A DNA stretch of 64,000 bases from Filosporella fistucella (GCA_030077755.1 JAQJZZ010000010.1:1240001-1304000), one strand, 5' to 3'. Positions 45,512-58,484 are shown, counted from the first letter of the stretch. Numbers and translations: made by a program. Notes: a model not told the origin generated them from the letters alone.

Positions 45512-46874
45512 TTATGGCTGTCCAGGCCAGATTTCGTTAGCCAATCTCCGCACCAGTTTCAGCTTTGCAACCATCTCATCATGTCCAACATTATTGCCGT
45601 CGCTGTGACTTGCAAAACCACATTGTGGACTGACACCCAATCTATTCAATGCCTCCTCTTTAGTCTCACCTGTTCCTTGACTGATTAACTCTGCAGCCTG
45701 GTTGACTTTCTTTTTCATCTCATCGATGTCCTCAAGCTCTGGGAACTTGCTTGTAACAAGACCAAGAATCACATTCTTTCCCTTGGGCAATTCTTTCAAA
45801 GGCTCAAAGCCACCAGCACGAGGTGTATCGTACTCGAGGTAATACGTTCTTTCAGCCATAGTTAGTATGATACATCGAGTTCAGGTGGGTGTATACGAAG
45901 GGTAGTGGGACGTACGAAACATTCAAATTCTGGAAGAGCTTGGTGGCGATAGCGTCGTATCCTCCTTCTGAGAAGTGACGTCCACCAACAAAATTCCCAC
46001 GGCAAAGATGTACACCTACGTGCATATCGGCAGGTCTTTGAGACAGACAGTCGTTGTAGAGTTTGATGTAGGAATCCAGAAGGGCGTCAGAATCTTCTCC
46101 GTCGGCCTTGAAGCCCGCGAGCATTTTCTCAGAACAGAAATCTGTGACTGTTGTTAATGCTGAATATCGACTTGGGCTTTGGTTTCTTACAAGCAAGGTT
46201 TGGGTCATCAATTTGAACATTTCGTAGACCGTTCTCGTAGAGTATCTTCAGCTCTGTCTGATATGCTTTTGCAATGTCTGCAAAGTACTCTGCATCTGTT
46301 GCATAAACTTCTTTTGGATAGGCTCTGCCTGTTTTATAACGCAAGTGGTACCAATTCGGTGCAGCCAACGTAAGCTTCGCTTCTCCCTGCTTGTCTTTGG
46401 GAAGAAGGTTCTTCAAATAGTTCCACTGATCAACATATGTGCTCCCCACATGCTTGATCTTCCCGGTACAGATGACAGTCTCTCCTGGCTTGTGTCCACT
46501 CTCTGTAAAAGCTGCGATATCTGGCACGTACATGCGGAAAGCGGTCATGTCTACAGGGGATATCTCTTCAAACCCATCTAGTCCAGGAAAGAAAGTTCCC
46601 CTATGGTTGTTAGGCAGCTGAATTGATGATGGGAGTTTGATATATACCAAAACATGTGGCGACGATATTCCCCATCTGACACAGCATGGAATCCCAAGTC
46701 TAGCTGCTCTTTGACAATTTCGTTGATAGACTCGTCCTCGACTATTGCGAGTTTCTTTGGATCGCCTTTCTTTGCATCAATTGCATGGCGCTCAGCAAGC
46801 AATTTTTCTGGACGAAGGAGGGAGCCCAAATGCTCAGCCCGGAAAGGAGGCTGTCGATGCAGTTTTTGCGACAT
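45512..46874 (-). CDS. MetE C-terminal-domain-like protein (cobalamin-independent methionine synthase family)
   Basis: Four exons, 46874-46648, 46600-46191, 46147-45916 and 45848-45512, encode about 401 residues (409 if the Met at 46898 is used). It corresponds to one TIM barrel of MetE, not the full 760-residue enzyme. The putative zinc ligands are present: His and Cys in VGVHLCRGNF, Glu in YYLEYDTPRAG and Cys in GVSPQCGFAS. Other signatures are HLGSLLRPEKL, VSDGEYRR and LGLVTSK. Such short MetE-like proteins may transfer methyl groups to a thiol, but their acceptor and donor are mostly unproven, so no specific reaction is claimed. All junctions are GT-AG and in frame, for example NVS-TYYLEYDT. 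Confidence 0.85.
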
Positions 46875-48042
46875 TGTACTTAACTGATGTGGCAACAATG
46901 ATCGGACGTTACAAAGTGAGTCAACCTTTGGAGCGACGATTGATAAAGATGGGCTTGCAAAGAGGAGGACGAGTGTATAAATAGAGGGGCAGTATCTTGG
47001 ATGAGCTCACAATGAGGGGTAGGTATGGAGGGGGAAGGGGAAGGGGAAGGGGGGGCATGTGCAGAAAAATAAAGCAACTGTTCACTTTCCCCATTATGGG
47101 CTCACCTCACCCTGGCAGCAGTAGCAGCAGCAGCAACATGTCCTTATTCCACAGACCAATCGAAATAAAAGGGTAGAGCCTTTGACGAGACTCTTTCCTC
47201 CCCGAGCTCTCCCCGTCATGTTTGACTTGGTCGAAACTGCGGGGCCCCATCAATATGCTGGTCGACTTGTAATTGAAGCTTGGACCAGATGTCCGAATCT
47301 GGTAGCTGACATAGGCTATTTATACCAACCATGAATAGTCCCCCGGCATGCATTCAATGTCAGGAGATGCAATATCAAAGCAGTAGCAAAATGGTACTTG
47401 TACCTATGGTATGGTTACTTTTAAGGTTGGCAGTAACAGAAGCAGCAGAGAAATTGGGGGCGAAGGAGTTGTCCTGTATGTACTGTACAATTGGCTGTCT
47501 AGTTCTTGCCTAGCTTGTTGTCCTTCCCCGCGAATAATGAAAGTCCCTGTGGATACGAGTACAGTACAGTGTTTCCCACCCCGCCAACACAATACCGTTT
47601 TCCTGCTAGGTACTTGTACTCTGACCAACAAACCACAGCTCTTAGCTTAGTCAGACTTCTCTAATCCCCAGCCGGAACCCCATCCGGCCAAGTGCATTCC
47701 GAGCATTCCTCATTCTGACCTCATCAGCCCGCGATGACACAAGGCGAGGGCGAGGCTCGAGCTACTTCGATGCCCTCAATATGTCAAAACCAGTCTTTTG
47801 AAACGAGCGGCGAAACACAACGCATCAACGACAAAGCGCCATGTTATTAACTCTTCGTGCTCCATTTGCTATTGTATAATTGAGCCAGGGAATTGATCTG
47901 TACAGTTCCTCTTGATCTCAGCCCCTTCAAATTGTCTGTAGGCCCACGATTAGCTATATCTAGATCCTCGCTCATCCAAAACACCACAGCAGCATACATC
48001 GACGGAGAAGAAGTGGCCAACTAGGTTGCTAGAAAACACAAA
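46875..48042. promoter_or_regulatory. Divergent intergenic region, MetE-like to F-box gene
   Basis: About 1.2 kb holding both promoters. It contains a GGGGAA-type purine tract (about 47028-47056), a CAG/GCAGCAG run near 47120-47140 and a GTACAGT-type run near 47560. No gene is supported; the short frames lack motifs. Confidence 0.5.
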
Positions 48043-49476
48043 ATGACAACCGGTATACAATCACCTACTACCGTCTTTGAGAAATCTACGACTGCCGGCA
48101 GCCTTTCTATCGAATATCTTCCCAATGAACTCATCTCTCATGTATTTGGCTTCTTGGTCAGCCCCAAGCCATCAACGTCAGCACTGAAAGAAGAGCCTTA
48201 TTTTGGATTGACAAGATCCAAATCATCTCCCTTGAAATCTGTTTCGTGCGTGTCTCGGCGTTGGCGGCAGGCAGCCGCTCCTCTCCTTTTCCAGCATGCC
48301 CAGGTCCTCATCACAGAGGCAGAGCAAGTAGGATTGTCTTTAAACCAGCGATTGATACCCTTTCTGGCGTTTGCGCGGAAGAACGCTCTCCATGGCATTG
48401 TCATTTCTTTCACGATCGTAGTGCATGGTGCAGCATTTGACAACCCTCAAATCAACATGCAAATGTCAGATGGTGTAGCATCCTTTTGGGCTTCCCTATT
48501 CAAGGTCATTGATCCTATGGAGCTGCTTATTGTCGCCCCAGCGCAAATTTTAGGGTATTTGGCATCTTGTCAGGTCTTCATGGAGGACTCGTGGAACTTT
48601 GATTGTCCTTGTCATTACTTGCAGCTTCAAAGGCCCCAAGGATTGCGCCAGTCAGCAAATGAACCCATTCCTGGAAGCCACGACAGTTCTTCTGCCAAAA
48701 TTGCGACAGGGGGGACTCGTTATAACTCTGAGGCCAAAAATGATAGCTCAACACAAATTAGTAGCTCATCAATAGAAATGACCCCATCTGGGCCTACTTC
48801 TATCACAACCGAGTTATCAAACAGCGACTCTTCCCCATTGTTCGAACTGCGCCCTTGGTCGAAGTTACTGCTCAATGAAGGATCCTTTATCCGAGCTTAT
48901 GCTACGTATGAATGGTGGCTCAGAGTTCCCCCATCAGTAAGGCTTCATGAAGTCCTTGATATGACAGTCAGCTAATGTACAATCCAGATACTACCAGATC
49001 TTGTGGGCAATGAGGTTCCACGTCGAAAAGGATTGATTAGCCCAACCATACGAGATATGTCCTACATTGGCATGTTTCCTATGGCAACTCATTTCCGTTT
49101 CATCACAGAAAATTTCCCGAGACTTGATCGATTCTATGTTCAGATTGTTCCCCGGAATGATATACTCCAAGATCGCCGCAAGATGAGACAGGTCGAGAGT
49201 GCAGATTTATGGACAGAGAGAAACAATTGTTATGCAGCACTAATGCGTGAGCTTTTCGATATTCCACCATCCCATAACTATAAACATCTCATGGTCTTCC
49301 AATCTGGCGACGCAGCGGATCGGAAAGCATGGAATATGGCAGTTGAATTTGTCAAAGAAATGGCGGAATCATGGGAAGTCGAGAGCGATGGAGTGTTTGT
49401 ACGGAACACTCAAAATTCAAGACCAGGAGATGATGAGAGTGATGGTTCAAAACGTTCAATTTTGTCAGTCGTATGA
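48043..49476 (+). CDS. F-box protein
   Basis: Two exons, 48043-48936 and 48988-49476, encode about 460 residues. An F-box-like segment is at residues 23-85 (SIEYLPNELISHVFGFLV, then SVSCVSRRWRQAAAPLLF). It is the part expected to bind Skp1 and bring substrates to an SCF ubiquitin ligase. The rest has no WD40 or leucine-rich repeats that I can see. A Ser/Thr-rich spacer (about 215-275) precedes a C-terminal region beginning FELRPWSKLLLNEGSFIRAYATYEW. The intron (48937-48987) rejoins RVPPS-ILPDLVG in phase 0. The target is unknown. Fungi carry many such lineage-specific F-box proteins. Confidence 0.75.
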
Positions 49477-49859
49477 GTGAAAAAACATCAAATAAGCGCT
49501 AATCCAAAGTCAAGCCAGGGTTCTTTGATACGATGGGCTTGGAACGGAACTGCGAAACTACCCGTTTCCGCATATTCCCTATACAACCCAAATGGACATC
49601 TGACGTAGATTCTGTGAAATTTGGCTGAAATAAGCTATGGAAAAGGTTTACCAGTCTGCTATGATTCTCAGAATTTGCCTCCTCTCGAGCTATACTGAGG
49701 ATAATTATCACTGGCAGTTAACGTTATAATTTTGCAAATTCGTGTAAAATGGAGTCTATTTTCAATTTCTTACTCGCTTTCACATTGGGGAAGGGGCTTG
49801 CTTTTTGAATACTGCGTGCATTGGACTCTTGCCCGTTTCGGAGTGATCATAGGGGTTAT
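49477..49859. other. Convergent intergenic spacer, F-box to AKR gene
   Basis: About 380 nt between two stop codons, AT-rich, with no supported feature. Confidence 0.5.
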
Positions 49860-51132
49860 CTACTTTGTAGCTGGCATGCCAAACAAAGCCTTCCTCGTGT
49901 CATAAGTATACTTGAGATCAAGATGCCAGTAATTTGGTGTGTCTGGCTGGCTGACCTTCCATGCTTTGTCCAATGCATCTAGGACCTCCTGAGGTAGAGG
50001 TCCCTTCTCGCAATCCTTTAGATTCTGATCCAGTTGGTCGATACTGCTTACACCGATGATGACACCATCATTTCCATCCTTGATGTTCAATGCCGAATGA
50101 TTAGTAACCCATCTTAACGCAACTTCGACCATCGTCAAGCCATGCTTTTCCACAACCGGTTCGATAATTTTGAGTGCCTCAAATCTAGTATGTGCGATTC
50201 AGTGACTATTTATCTTCAATTCGCCAAATGCATCTGTGGCACATGGATTTTAAATCTCTGACAAAGGAGGGATAGTCACTTACGTAGAATCTTTGAAGTA
50301 TCTCTTCCGATACATTTCACCCATCGGTCCAATGCTGTCACTATATCTCCCCTCACTGGGAATATCACTTGTCTTATACTTACCGCTGAACAAGCCTCCA
50401 CAAATTGGATTGTAGACCACAATATCAAGGCCGTACCGCTTGCAAGCAGGAATCAATTCGTGTTCAAGGGAGCGGGTAATTGCATTGTACATGCCCTGAT
50501 ATATGGTGGGCCTGACCCAGTTATTATATTTGCAATGAAGAACGACCTCTGCGACTTCAAATGCGGTGAAGTTGCTTAGACCGAGGCTCACGAATTTCCC
50601 TCTACTTTCATTTAGCGCGCTACTCGAACATTGAAGGGCCGTAGCTGCAATACTCACTGCTTGTGAAGCTTATCGACTGCCTCGAGAGTTTCGGTGAAAG
50701 GCACGGAGCGATCCTATGAATGTCTAAATATAGCCCAGAAAGAAATATAAGCCAATATATGCTAGTGGAACTTACTGCTGCATGCAGGTAGAAGATATCG
50801 ACACAATCGGTCCCGAGTTCTTTCAGCGAGATATTGAATTGTTCGGTCAAAATATCCCGAGCGTGCGTGCCAGGTTCCCGTGGATACACCTTGGTTGCTA
50901 TAGTCAGACCCCTATCCTTCCATTTTGCATCCCGAGTAAAGGCCTCCTGTTTGCCCCCAACGTAGGACCGTGCTGTGTCAACCTCATTATACCCAGCACC
51001 TTGGAGGTGGTCAAGGAAAGTGTTGTACTCAGGGAGAGATGTAATCCTGGCACCAGCGTTCGTATCTGGACCGAATGTCATCAGTCCTAGAATAATTCTA
51101 GGCTTAGGGTTGAGATTAGCGACGAGAGGCAT
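49860..51132 (-). CDS. Aldo-keto reductase, AKR7 (aflatoxin-aldehyde reductase) type
   Basis: Four exons, 51132-50776, 50713-50658, 50601-50284 and 50184-49860, encode about 351 residues. Catalytic residues of the AKR barrel are visible: Asp and Tyr in NEVDTARSY, Lys in IATKVYP and His in FYLHAAD (the last completed by splicing to DRSVPF). SLGLSNF and YNPICGGLFSGKY are typical of the AKR7/AKR8-like group, and the C-terminus has GVIIGVSSIDQLDQNL, which binds the NADPH phosphate. The 56-nt second exon is short but in frame. The family reduces aldehydes and dialdehydes with NADPH in the cytosol, usually as detoxification. The substrate here cannot be read from sequence. Confidence 0.9.
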
Positions 51133-52697
51133 TGTGATGGTGGTCTAGATACGTTGTGTATCTGCCTTGTTTTATGAGGGACAAGATTAAGAATATGATT
51201 CTGAATGAGGATGGGAGGTTCTGTGAGTTCGGTATGAATTGAGAGCGTATAGAGTTGTTGCTGTTTTATTTGAGTAGTCAAGTTGAGTCATGTTCTGTGG
51301 GTTGACGCCATAGATGGGGTTTAAGTCGGTCAATAGATATCTACCAGGTATCTTAATTCCTATCGCCGAATCAAGTTCATCCTCATATCCTCAACAACGT
51401 CAATTATATTATCATCGTTCATTGCAAATATGCGGTTAAAGGTTTTGATGATTGTCCTCACACCTATCTAACTTGAAGATCTCTAGCACCATTTGCTTTT
51501 GTGAAAACAATAAAATGCTTGCTGTTTTAAAAATTTGGAATGTTCAATAGCCCTGCCCGATAAAGAGGAACACGCACGCTCCAAAATTTCTAGCTTGATA
51601 CCCCCATCCCCACCCAATGCACGAGCGGTTTCTTGTCTTATTTCTGTGGATATACCGGATAACGGATAGTGTAAATTCTCCGCCTGAGATTGGTCATAGA
51701 GATTTCATTGCGGATGTGGAGGCGGAAGAGGCTAGGTACATTGCACTTATGAGCGCGTAGCACTTACCTCTGATTATCAATTTTTTGTTTCCAGCAAGAT
51801 CCGAGAGTTTACAGCTGTGAGCTTTGTTCCTTCTTGAGCTCTCTGGCGACAGCGTCAAATGAAGTTACACTCCGTATCTCGCGTTGCGGATTGTATTGTG
51901 CATAGGTAAATTTTCTAATAGTACAAATACATTAAACTTACTCACCCATCCATTGCCTAATGGAGAATCGGCAATTCAACTTAAAAAATAAAGTCGAAAC
52001 TATCAAGCACTTGGCGAAGCCTTTTTTGCACCGCACATTGCTTTTAGACTCCGAAGTGGACCTAAAGTCGTTGCAAACTCTTGGCATTTGTTCTTATCAC
52101 CATGTTGAGTTATGAGAGACCAGCCTGCAAGTCCTCGAGTAGGTACTTGTGCCTAGGTACCTCCTACTCCAGGCCATGTCGTGTGGAGTACTCCACTGTC
52201 GTCGTCAGCCTCCGTTCGCTTACTTTACCTCCTCGCCGAGCTCCTGAGATCTAATCTAACATCCCTCATCCTTACTATGGAGGCATGTAGACTATAAATG
52301 GGTAAGGGGAAAGAATGGAAACATCCAAGGCACAGACCTCATTCTGACCTTGTCCACCCGTTATGAACCATGTTGAAGGCTTGAATTCGGCGCCGCCAAT
52401 TAAATAAATCCTGGTTTGCGTCGGTGATATACCCTGTTCCTTTACACTATCTGGGACCAAAGGGAATGTTCTGCAGGAGATGTAGTACTGCGCCTTCCAT
52501 TACTTCAGATGATGGCAGGCATGAAAATAACCCGAGTAATCTCACAGACATGGAAGGGTTCTCGTTTTCTCGTTCTCTCGCATATCTCATCAATCCCACT
52601 GTGGGTAGTGGGCGGATGACTTTCATAAGACTCGGAATATCTAGATACAGTTCTTCAGCCCGCTTGACGCCAACACGCGTCCTGTTCGTGCGTACCT

Positions 52698-52764
52698 AGT
52701 AGGCAAGTAGGTAGATAGGTAGGTAGATAGGTAGGTAAGTAGGTAGGTAAGTAGGTAGGTAAGC
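52698..52764. repeat. GTAG tetranucleotide microsatellite
   Basis: About 65 nt of repeated GTAG/GTAA/ATAG units. Similar TAGG/CTAC runs occur near 60918-60932 and 61133-61154 in this window. Confidence 0.85.
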
Positions 52765-53764
52765 AATCATGGCGATGCTTGGTAGCACGCACAAGATTCT
52801 GAACTCAGACACCGCCACCTGTGGAGGAACGCCCATAATGTTTGTCCCCGCAAACTCAACTAGGGCGACCGAAAATCATCAGATAAACGGCTCATGCTTC
52901 TCAATTGTGTTTCTTAGAGACGACTGCCGGCGCACGGCCTGAGCGGTGGAATGGTTCCCAAGGCCTTCCAGGCAGGGAACTCCTAGCAACATTTCCCATT
53001 TTGGTGATTTGGAGAATGACTAAGATGTTTGGTCTCCTTTGAGCTACATGCTAAAATCCTACCTTGTGAAAGAAATGCTAAGCCAATCTGATTTCTGCTT
53101 TTGTTTCCGAAGTCAATACAGGAGGGAACCCAGTCTCGGTGATATAGTGGTCTATGCTTTCGGAAGGGACTAAGTCTGCGAGCCTTTCAACGTCTGCACG
53201 AGAACAGGACATCAGCTTGCAGCCTCACTACGTTATTTCGGTGAAGGCGGTAATGCAGTCAGCAGATTGGCTTTAGCAATTTCCGTGAATACCGCTTCTC
53301 CCATCTAATAAGTCCAAATTCAGTGTCAGAGCCATACCTACTCTCAGGGTTAATTGATACTGCTTCAGAAGGTTGTGGTTCTTATTGGCGATATTATGAT
53401 CTCCAACATGGAGTGACGAGGACCCAGTTTCTCTACCCCTAGTCCTTCGCCGAATGCATCTAAGTGTCTGTAAAGGATCCCGGATAGATCTCCTAAGTCA
53501 TGATTCATTGGCGACCCCACGGGTTGAAGAGGTATTGGAAGGACTCCGTTCTACGTGCATCGTGACAGTGAGATATCGTCGAATCAGCGAGAGCCTCGAG
53601 TAATTGCGGTCAGACCAATGAGTACGTGTACACATGCAATGCACATTCACAGCGCTATCCGGATGTGCGAGCGTGGAGAAGAGTATGACAAGAAGAGCAG
53701 CGACGTCCGCTATCACCAGTCTCTCCATTGCAGTAAGCATGGGGAAGAGAGGCAAACAAAATTG

Positions 53765-53772
53765 TATATAAG
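53765..53772 (+). promoter_or_regulatory. TATA box of the laccase gene
   Basis: TATATAAG lies 97 nt before the laccase start codon, in a region otherwise typical of a regulated secreted-enzyme promoter. Confidence 0.55.
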
Positions 53773-53861
53773 ACAAAAGCATCGCCATGTTTTGTCCCTC
53801 TTCAGAGGATTCAGCTCATTCACTTTACACATTCATTTTGTTACACTAATATCACTTCACT

Positions 53862-55873
53862 ATGAAGGCCACTTTCGCTACTTTGCTTGCAGCATCTTTT
53901 TGCACTTCTCTCACATTGGCTGTCCCTGTGTCCTCAAATACAGAAGAGCCTGTCCTTGATTCCCGCCAAACTTCTTCATGCGAGAATAGTGCAACGTCCA
54001 GAAGTTGCTGGGGCAACTTCTCGATTGATACCGACTGGTATACAACCACCCCAGAAACTGGGGTCACCCGAGAAGTATGCAGCTATAACATTGAATTTTG
54101 AGCTCTAACTGACGCTTCAAGTTCTGGCTCTCAGTGGAGGAGACTACGATTGCTCCAGACGGTTACACTCGGCAGGCTCTTACCTTCAATGGTACAATAC
54201 CGGGACCAGCCATCATCGCAGATTGTAAGTTGAATATCCCCCATAGCATCCAAACTTTTCACAATCAGAACACGAGTCTGAGCTCTTGGAGATATAATTG
54301 TGCCTCGCACCTCAAAACCCTACTAACTAAATGTAGGGGGTGACAACGTCATAATTCATGTCACCAACAACATGGAACACAACGGCACATCCATCCACTG
54401 GCACGGAATACGACAACTTAACAACACTGAATATGATGGTGTTCCAGGAGTAACCCAGTGCCCCATCGCTCCCGGACAAACACTCACATATAAGTTCCAT
54501 GCTACTCAGTATGGCTCAACTTGGTACCACTCGCACTTCACCACTCAGTATGGAGACGGCGTCTTGGGGCCTCTTATCATCAACGGCCCAGCTACCGCAG
54601 ACTATGATGAGGACCTTGGAATGCTTTTCCTCAGTGATTGGGGCCACACTCCAGCATATGAGCTCTGGGACACTGCAAAGCTCGGTGCTCCCCCAACGCT
54701 TGAAAATGGTCTGATCAATGGCACTAACACTTTTGATTGCTCCACATCGACTGATACGAACTGCGTTGGGGGAGGAAAAAAGTTTGAGACAACCTTCGTG
54801 GCTGGGAAAAAATATTTGATCAGACTCATAAATTCTGCAGTTGACGGTCATTTCCAGTTTTCCATCGATGGACACAGTCTTACTGTCATCGGGATGGACT
54901 TGGTTCCATTGGTTCCCTACACTACAGACAGCGTCGTGATCTCGATGGGACAGCGTTATGATGTGATTGTAGAAGCCGATGCTTCAACTGGGGATTATTG
55001 GCTGCGGGCAGCGTGGATAAAATCTTGCGCCACGAACGGGAATCCCGATGGGATCACAGGCATTGTTCGTTACGACTCAACAAGTACGTCAGATCCGACC
55101 ACAACTAGTACCGTCACCGCAAGCAGCAACTGCGGTGATGAACCACTGGCAAACCTTGTGCCTTATCTGGCCATGAACGTTGGCACATTCACAAACACCG
55201 ATGTTACTACAGAGGATCTTAGCTTTGCTTTCAGCTCCTACTTCACTTGGACTATCAACAGTAGCTCGTTGCTCTTAGACTGGGCCGATCCAACCATCAT
55301 CAAAATCTTCAATGGGGACAATATCTGGCCCACTGAATACAATGTTGTTCCTATCGAGGTAGGCTCAGTTTACTATTAATCACAGTTTGCTAAAGCTAAC
55401 GAACTCAGGGAACCGAGGATGAATGGGCTGTTTATGTCATTCAAGACATGGCTGGCATTGGGTGAGAAGACTTCTCCCAGACGCAAATTGGAAAGTAATG
55501 CTAATTTTTTCCAAGCTTGACGCATCCCATACATATGCATGGCCACGATTTCTGGGTTATCGGTCAAGATACTGGTGTGTTTGACCTTGCTACAAGCTCT
55601 CTCAACCTGGTCAACCCTCCTCGTCGAGATGTTGCAAGCCTTCCGGGCAACGGCTATCTCGCAATAGCGTTTAAGAAAGATAACCCAGGTTCATGGTTAT
55701 TGCATTGCCACATTGCTTGGCATGCGTCTCAAGGACTTGCTATGCAGTTTGTTGAGCGAGAAAGTGAAATTGCAGTCTCTATGGCAAATACGGCCATTTC
55801 ACAAGATCTTTGCACAGCTTGGAGTTCCTATGCAAGTACCGCGCTGTATGCCCAAGACGATTCTGGAATTTGA
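53862..55873 (+). CDS. Secreted laccase (multicopper oxidase, ascomycete type)
   Basis: Five exons, 53862-54074, 54122-54224, 54337-55358, 55409-55461 and 55516-55873, encode about 582 residues. A signal peptide (MKATFATLLAASFCTSLTLA) is followed by a short propeptide-like part. Copper ligands are complete: SIHWHGIRQ, TWYHSHFTTQYGDG, THPIHMHGHDFW (rejoined by the last intron) and LLHCHIAWHASQGLAMQF, with Leu at the axial T1 position. The protein ends in DSGI, matching the C-terminal plug of ascomycete laccases, so the enzyme is probably of the asco-laccase type. It oxidises phenols with reduction of oxygen to water outside the cell. N-glycosylation sites such as NNTE and NGTN are present. Its role could be lignin-phenol use, detoxification or pigment formation. 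Confidence 0.95.
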
Positions 55874-57380
55874 GATTTGCACTGAATAATGATGGAACGC
55901 ATTCTGCAAAATCACGGCGCTTGGTATATGCAAGGAAGACTTTGGAGAGTACATGATAACGGGTTAAGAAAAGACGCATCTGCGAATTGATTTCATTTGT
56001 CGAGGGGGTTTTTTTGTGATTTCTAGGCGGCGATGAGTTTGGAGAACTTGTGTCTAAGGGACCGCTTGGTTATAATGTCAAAGGATACTGTGCTGCAATT
56101 GATTTCTAAAAAATTTAATTCTCATAACATTCCGTTTCAATAACCACTCCTCGTAATGAACCAAATGGGCAACTTTAAGATATCTACAGCTCTGGAGACT
56201 GAACTAAAGTGCAACTGGATAGAAGCTCTTAGGATATTGTATTAGAAATATAAGGCCCTATTTTCCTTATCTCGCGAGTAGCGAAACTTGAATTCGCCAG
56301 ATCAAACATCAAGATGCAGCAATTTCCTGGACTGTAAATGATGCGATACTAGATGCCCATCTTAATTTGAAAGAAAACTCTGTGATGCAAACATACGGAA
56401 ACTAGAATACCGAAGTGTGCAGTTGTGATGTGAGCTGGGCCCTGACCTAATTGGCGCACAGAGAAATTTGGAACATGAAGCTGGTGAGGAAGCGCCGATT
56501 CCCATGTCAGTGAGGAGGACAGACAGTATTCAATGCAGAGCTACTGCGTCAAGGCATCAAAAACAACTTCCTGCCATATGCAGACAATGTAAATGATAGG
56601 GAAGTGGCTGGTGAGCCGAGCAATTTTTGATAGTGTCGTCGGCAGAAGGGAGCACCGAACGTACAAGTCTGCAACTAGAGCCAAAAGCTTAGAAATTTGC
56701 CCTATGGAGCAGATCGACTATTCGAAAATTGACCAAGGTAGTTCTTTGAGATAAGTGAGGACTACAAAATTTACTTTCTTCTAAGTAACAATCCAAGCCC
56801 TACGGCCTTCGAGTTTGTGGTTATTCTTCAATACTTGATTGAAAAGGGGGAATTTGAAGTTCAAGAGCTTGAATAAATAACCTGATCGCACAGACTTATG
56901 CGATTAGGCTCATTACTTCTACTTCTTTCTTCGTAGGCGGGGCGGAAGGTAGATACTTAGGTACTTTGGGAGCGCTAGACCAGAGTTTCTAGAAGGCTCA
57001 TTTCTAGAAGCTAAGGTTTTGCGGCGGGCAACGGCTATTATTCGTTTTTCTATACGCTAGGCAAGCATCGAGCTCCAAGTGCTTCTACTTTCGTAGGCAG
57101 CAATTCACAATTCATAATTCACAATCTGGTCAAATCAGTTGACTTTCACGCGCCTGTGTTTGGAAAATTTCTCTCCAGGTAAAGAAGCGCGAGAGGCAAA
57201 GTGATTACGTGCTAAGCCGTTCGGGTTTATAATATTCATCCGCCGATCCCATCCCAACTCCATCTCACTTTTGCCCCGTCAGCTTGCGCGGGTTCTCACC
57301 AACGTCATTTGCGGCAGTCCTATTCAATTCTTCAACAACGACATCGAAATATTCATCGGTTATCAATTGGGCGCGCAATC
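55874..57380. other. Intergenic region, laccase to syntaxin gene
   Basis: About 1.5 kb with no supported gene. It includes the laccase 3' region and the probable syntaxin promoter, where AATTCACAATTCATAATTCACAAT-type repeats (about 57103-57125) and GGTA/TAGG-rich motifs occur. Confidence 0.5.
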
Positions 57381-58484
57381 ATGTCCTACACGCAGTACGA
57401 CTCGTACGGAGGGAATCCATATAATAATGGACCCAACGCTGAGGCTGGTCAGGCCGCTGCTGGTGTAGGCATCCCCAATAACAAGAAGCTTCCCGTTTGC
57501 ATGAAAATTTAGCTGACATTGTACTTGTCCTGCATACAGACTCATCAAGGACAGCCAGGTCTTCAGCATGAGATGTCCAACTATTCCTCTACCTCCCAAT
57601 ACTCCAATGCCGGTGCTCCCGCTATGCCAGCCTCATCCTCTATCCTTTCGCAACAAGATTTCCTTGCACGCGTCGACTTTGCGAAGTCCGAGATCCGTAA
57701 CTTGAGCACCAATATCCAAGAAATTGCGTCTCTTCACCAGAGAGCGCTTTCGTCACCAGACAGCAATTCTTCCGCCCAACTCGAGAATCTTGTCACTCAG
57801 ACGCAACTGAAGAACACCCAGATCCGAGACCAGATCAAGTACTTGGAATTGGATGCAGTGAAGACCCAAGATGGCACCAAGAGTGTAAAGGCAAGACAGG
57901 CCAAACAACTTAAGGGTGAATTCGAGAAGAGTCTTAAAGACTACCAACAAGAAGAGGTTGCTTACAGACAACGATACCGAGATCAGATCGCAAGACAATA
58001 CAGAATCGTTAATCCCGAGGCTACCGAGGCCGAGGTTCAAGAGGCGTCAGAGTTGGATTGGGGCTCAGAGGGTGTTTTCCAAACTGCTGTAGGTAGCGAA
58101 ACCGTGTAAAGCGGATTTTGACTGACAATATGATGACAGCTCAAGAGCAACCGCTCAGGACAAGCTTCTTCGGTACTTGGCGCAGTTCGTGCTCGACACA
58201 ACGAACTCCAGCGCATTGAGGCAACTCTCACTGAGCTAGCTGCTATGTTTGCTGATATGGCACAAATAGTCGAGGCTCAAGATCCAGTTGTGGAGCACAC
58301 TGAGCAAAATGCTATCAAGACTGCCGAGGATGTTAATAAGGGAAATACAGAAATTGAAAAGGCAAACGAGCACGCAAGACGTCGAAATCGACTAAAGTGG
58401 TGGTGTTTGTTAGTCGTCGTCCTTATCGTCCTGGCTATTGCTTTGGGCGTTGGATTGGGTGTAGGTCTCGTGAAGGCGAAGTAA
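57381..58484 (+). CDS. SSO1: Plasma-membrane t-SNARE, syntaxin/Sso family
   Basis: Three exons, 57381-57494, 57540-58088 and 58140-58484, encode about 335 residues. An N-terminal Tyr/Gly/Asn-rich stretch precedes the three-helix Habc domain (about 65-215). The SNARE motif (QRIEATLTELAAMFADMAQI onwards, ionic-layer Gln in VEAQD) follows, then a basic patch (ARRRNRLKWW) and a C-terminal membrane anchor (LLVVVLIVLAIALGVGLGVG). Sso-type proteins form the exocytic SNARE complex with Sec9 and Snc. The exon-1 donor is uncertain: GTTTGC at 57495 or GTAGGC earlier, both phase 0. It converges on ERV41 (about 270 nt). Confidence 0.92.

Larger units (their letters stand above)
51133..53861. other. 2.7-kb intergenic region upstream of AKR and laccase genes
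   Basis: It lies upstream of both divergent flanking genes. No gene is supported. It includes an AT-rich part around 51300-52000, a GTAG-type tetranucleotide repeat at 52698-52764 and a TATA box for the laccase gene. Confidence 0.5.
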
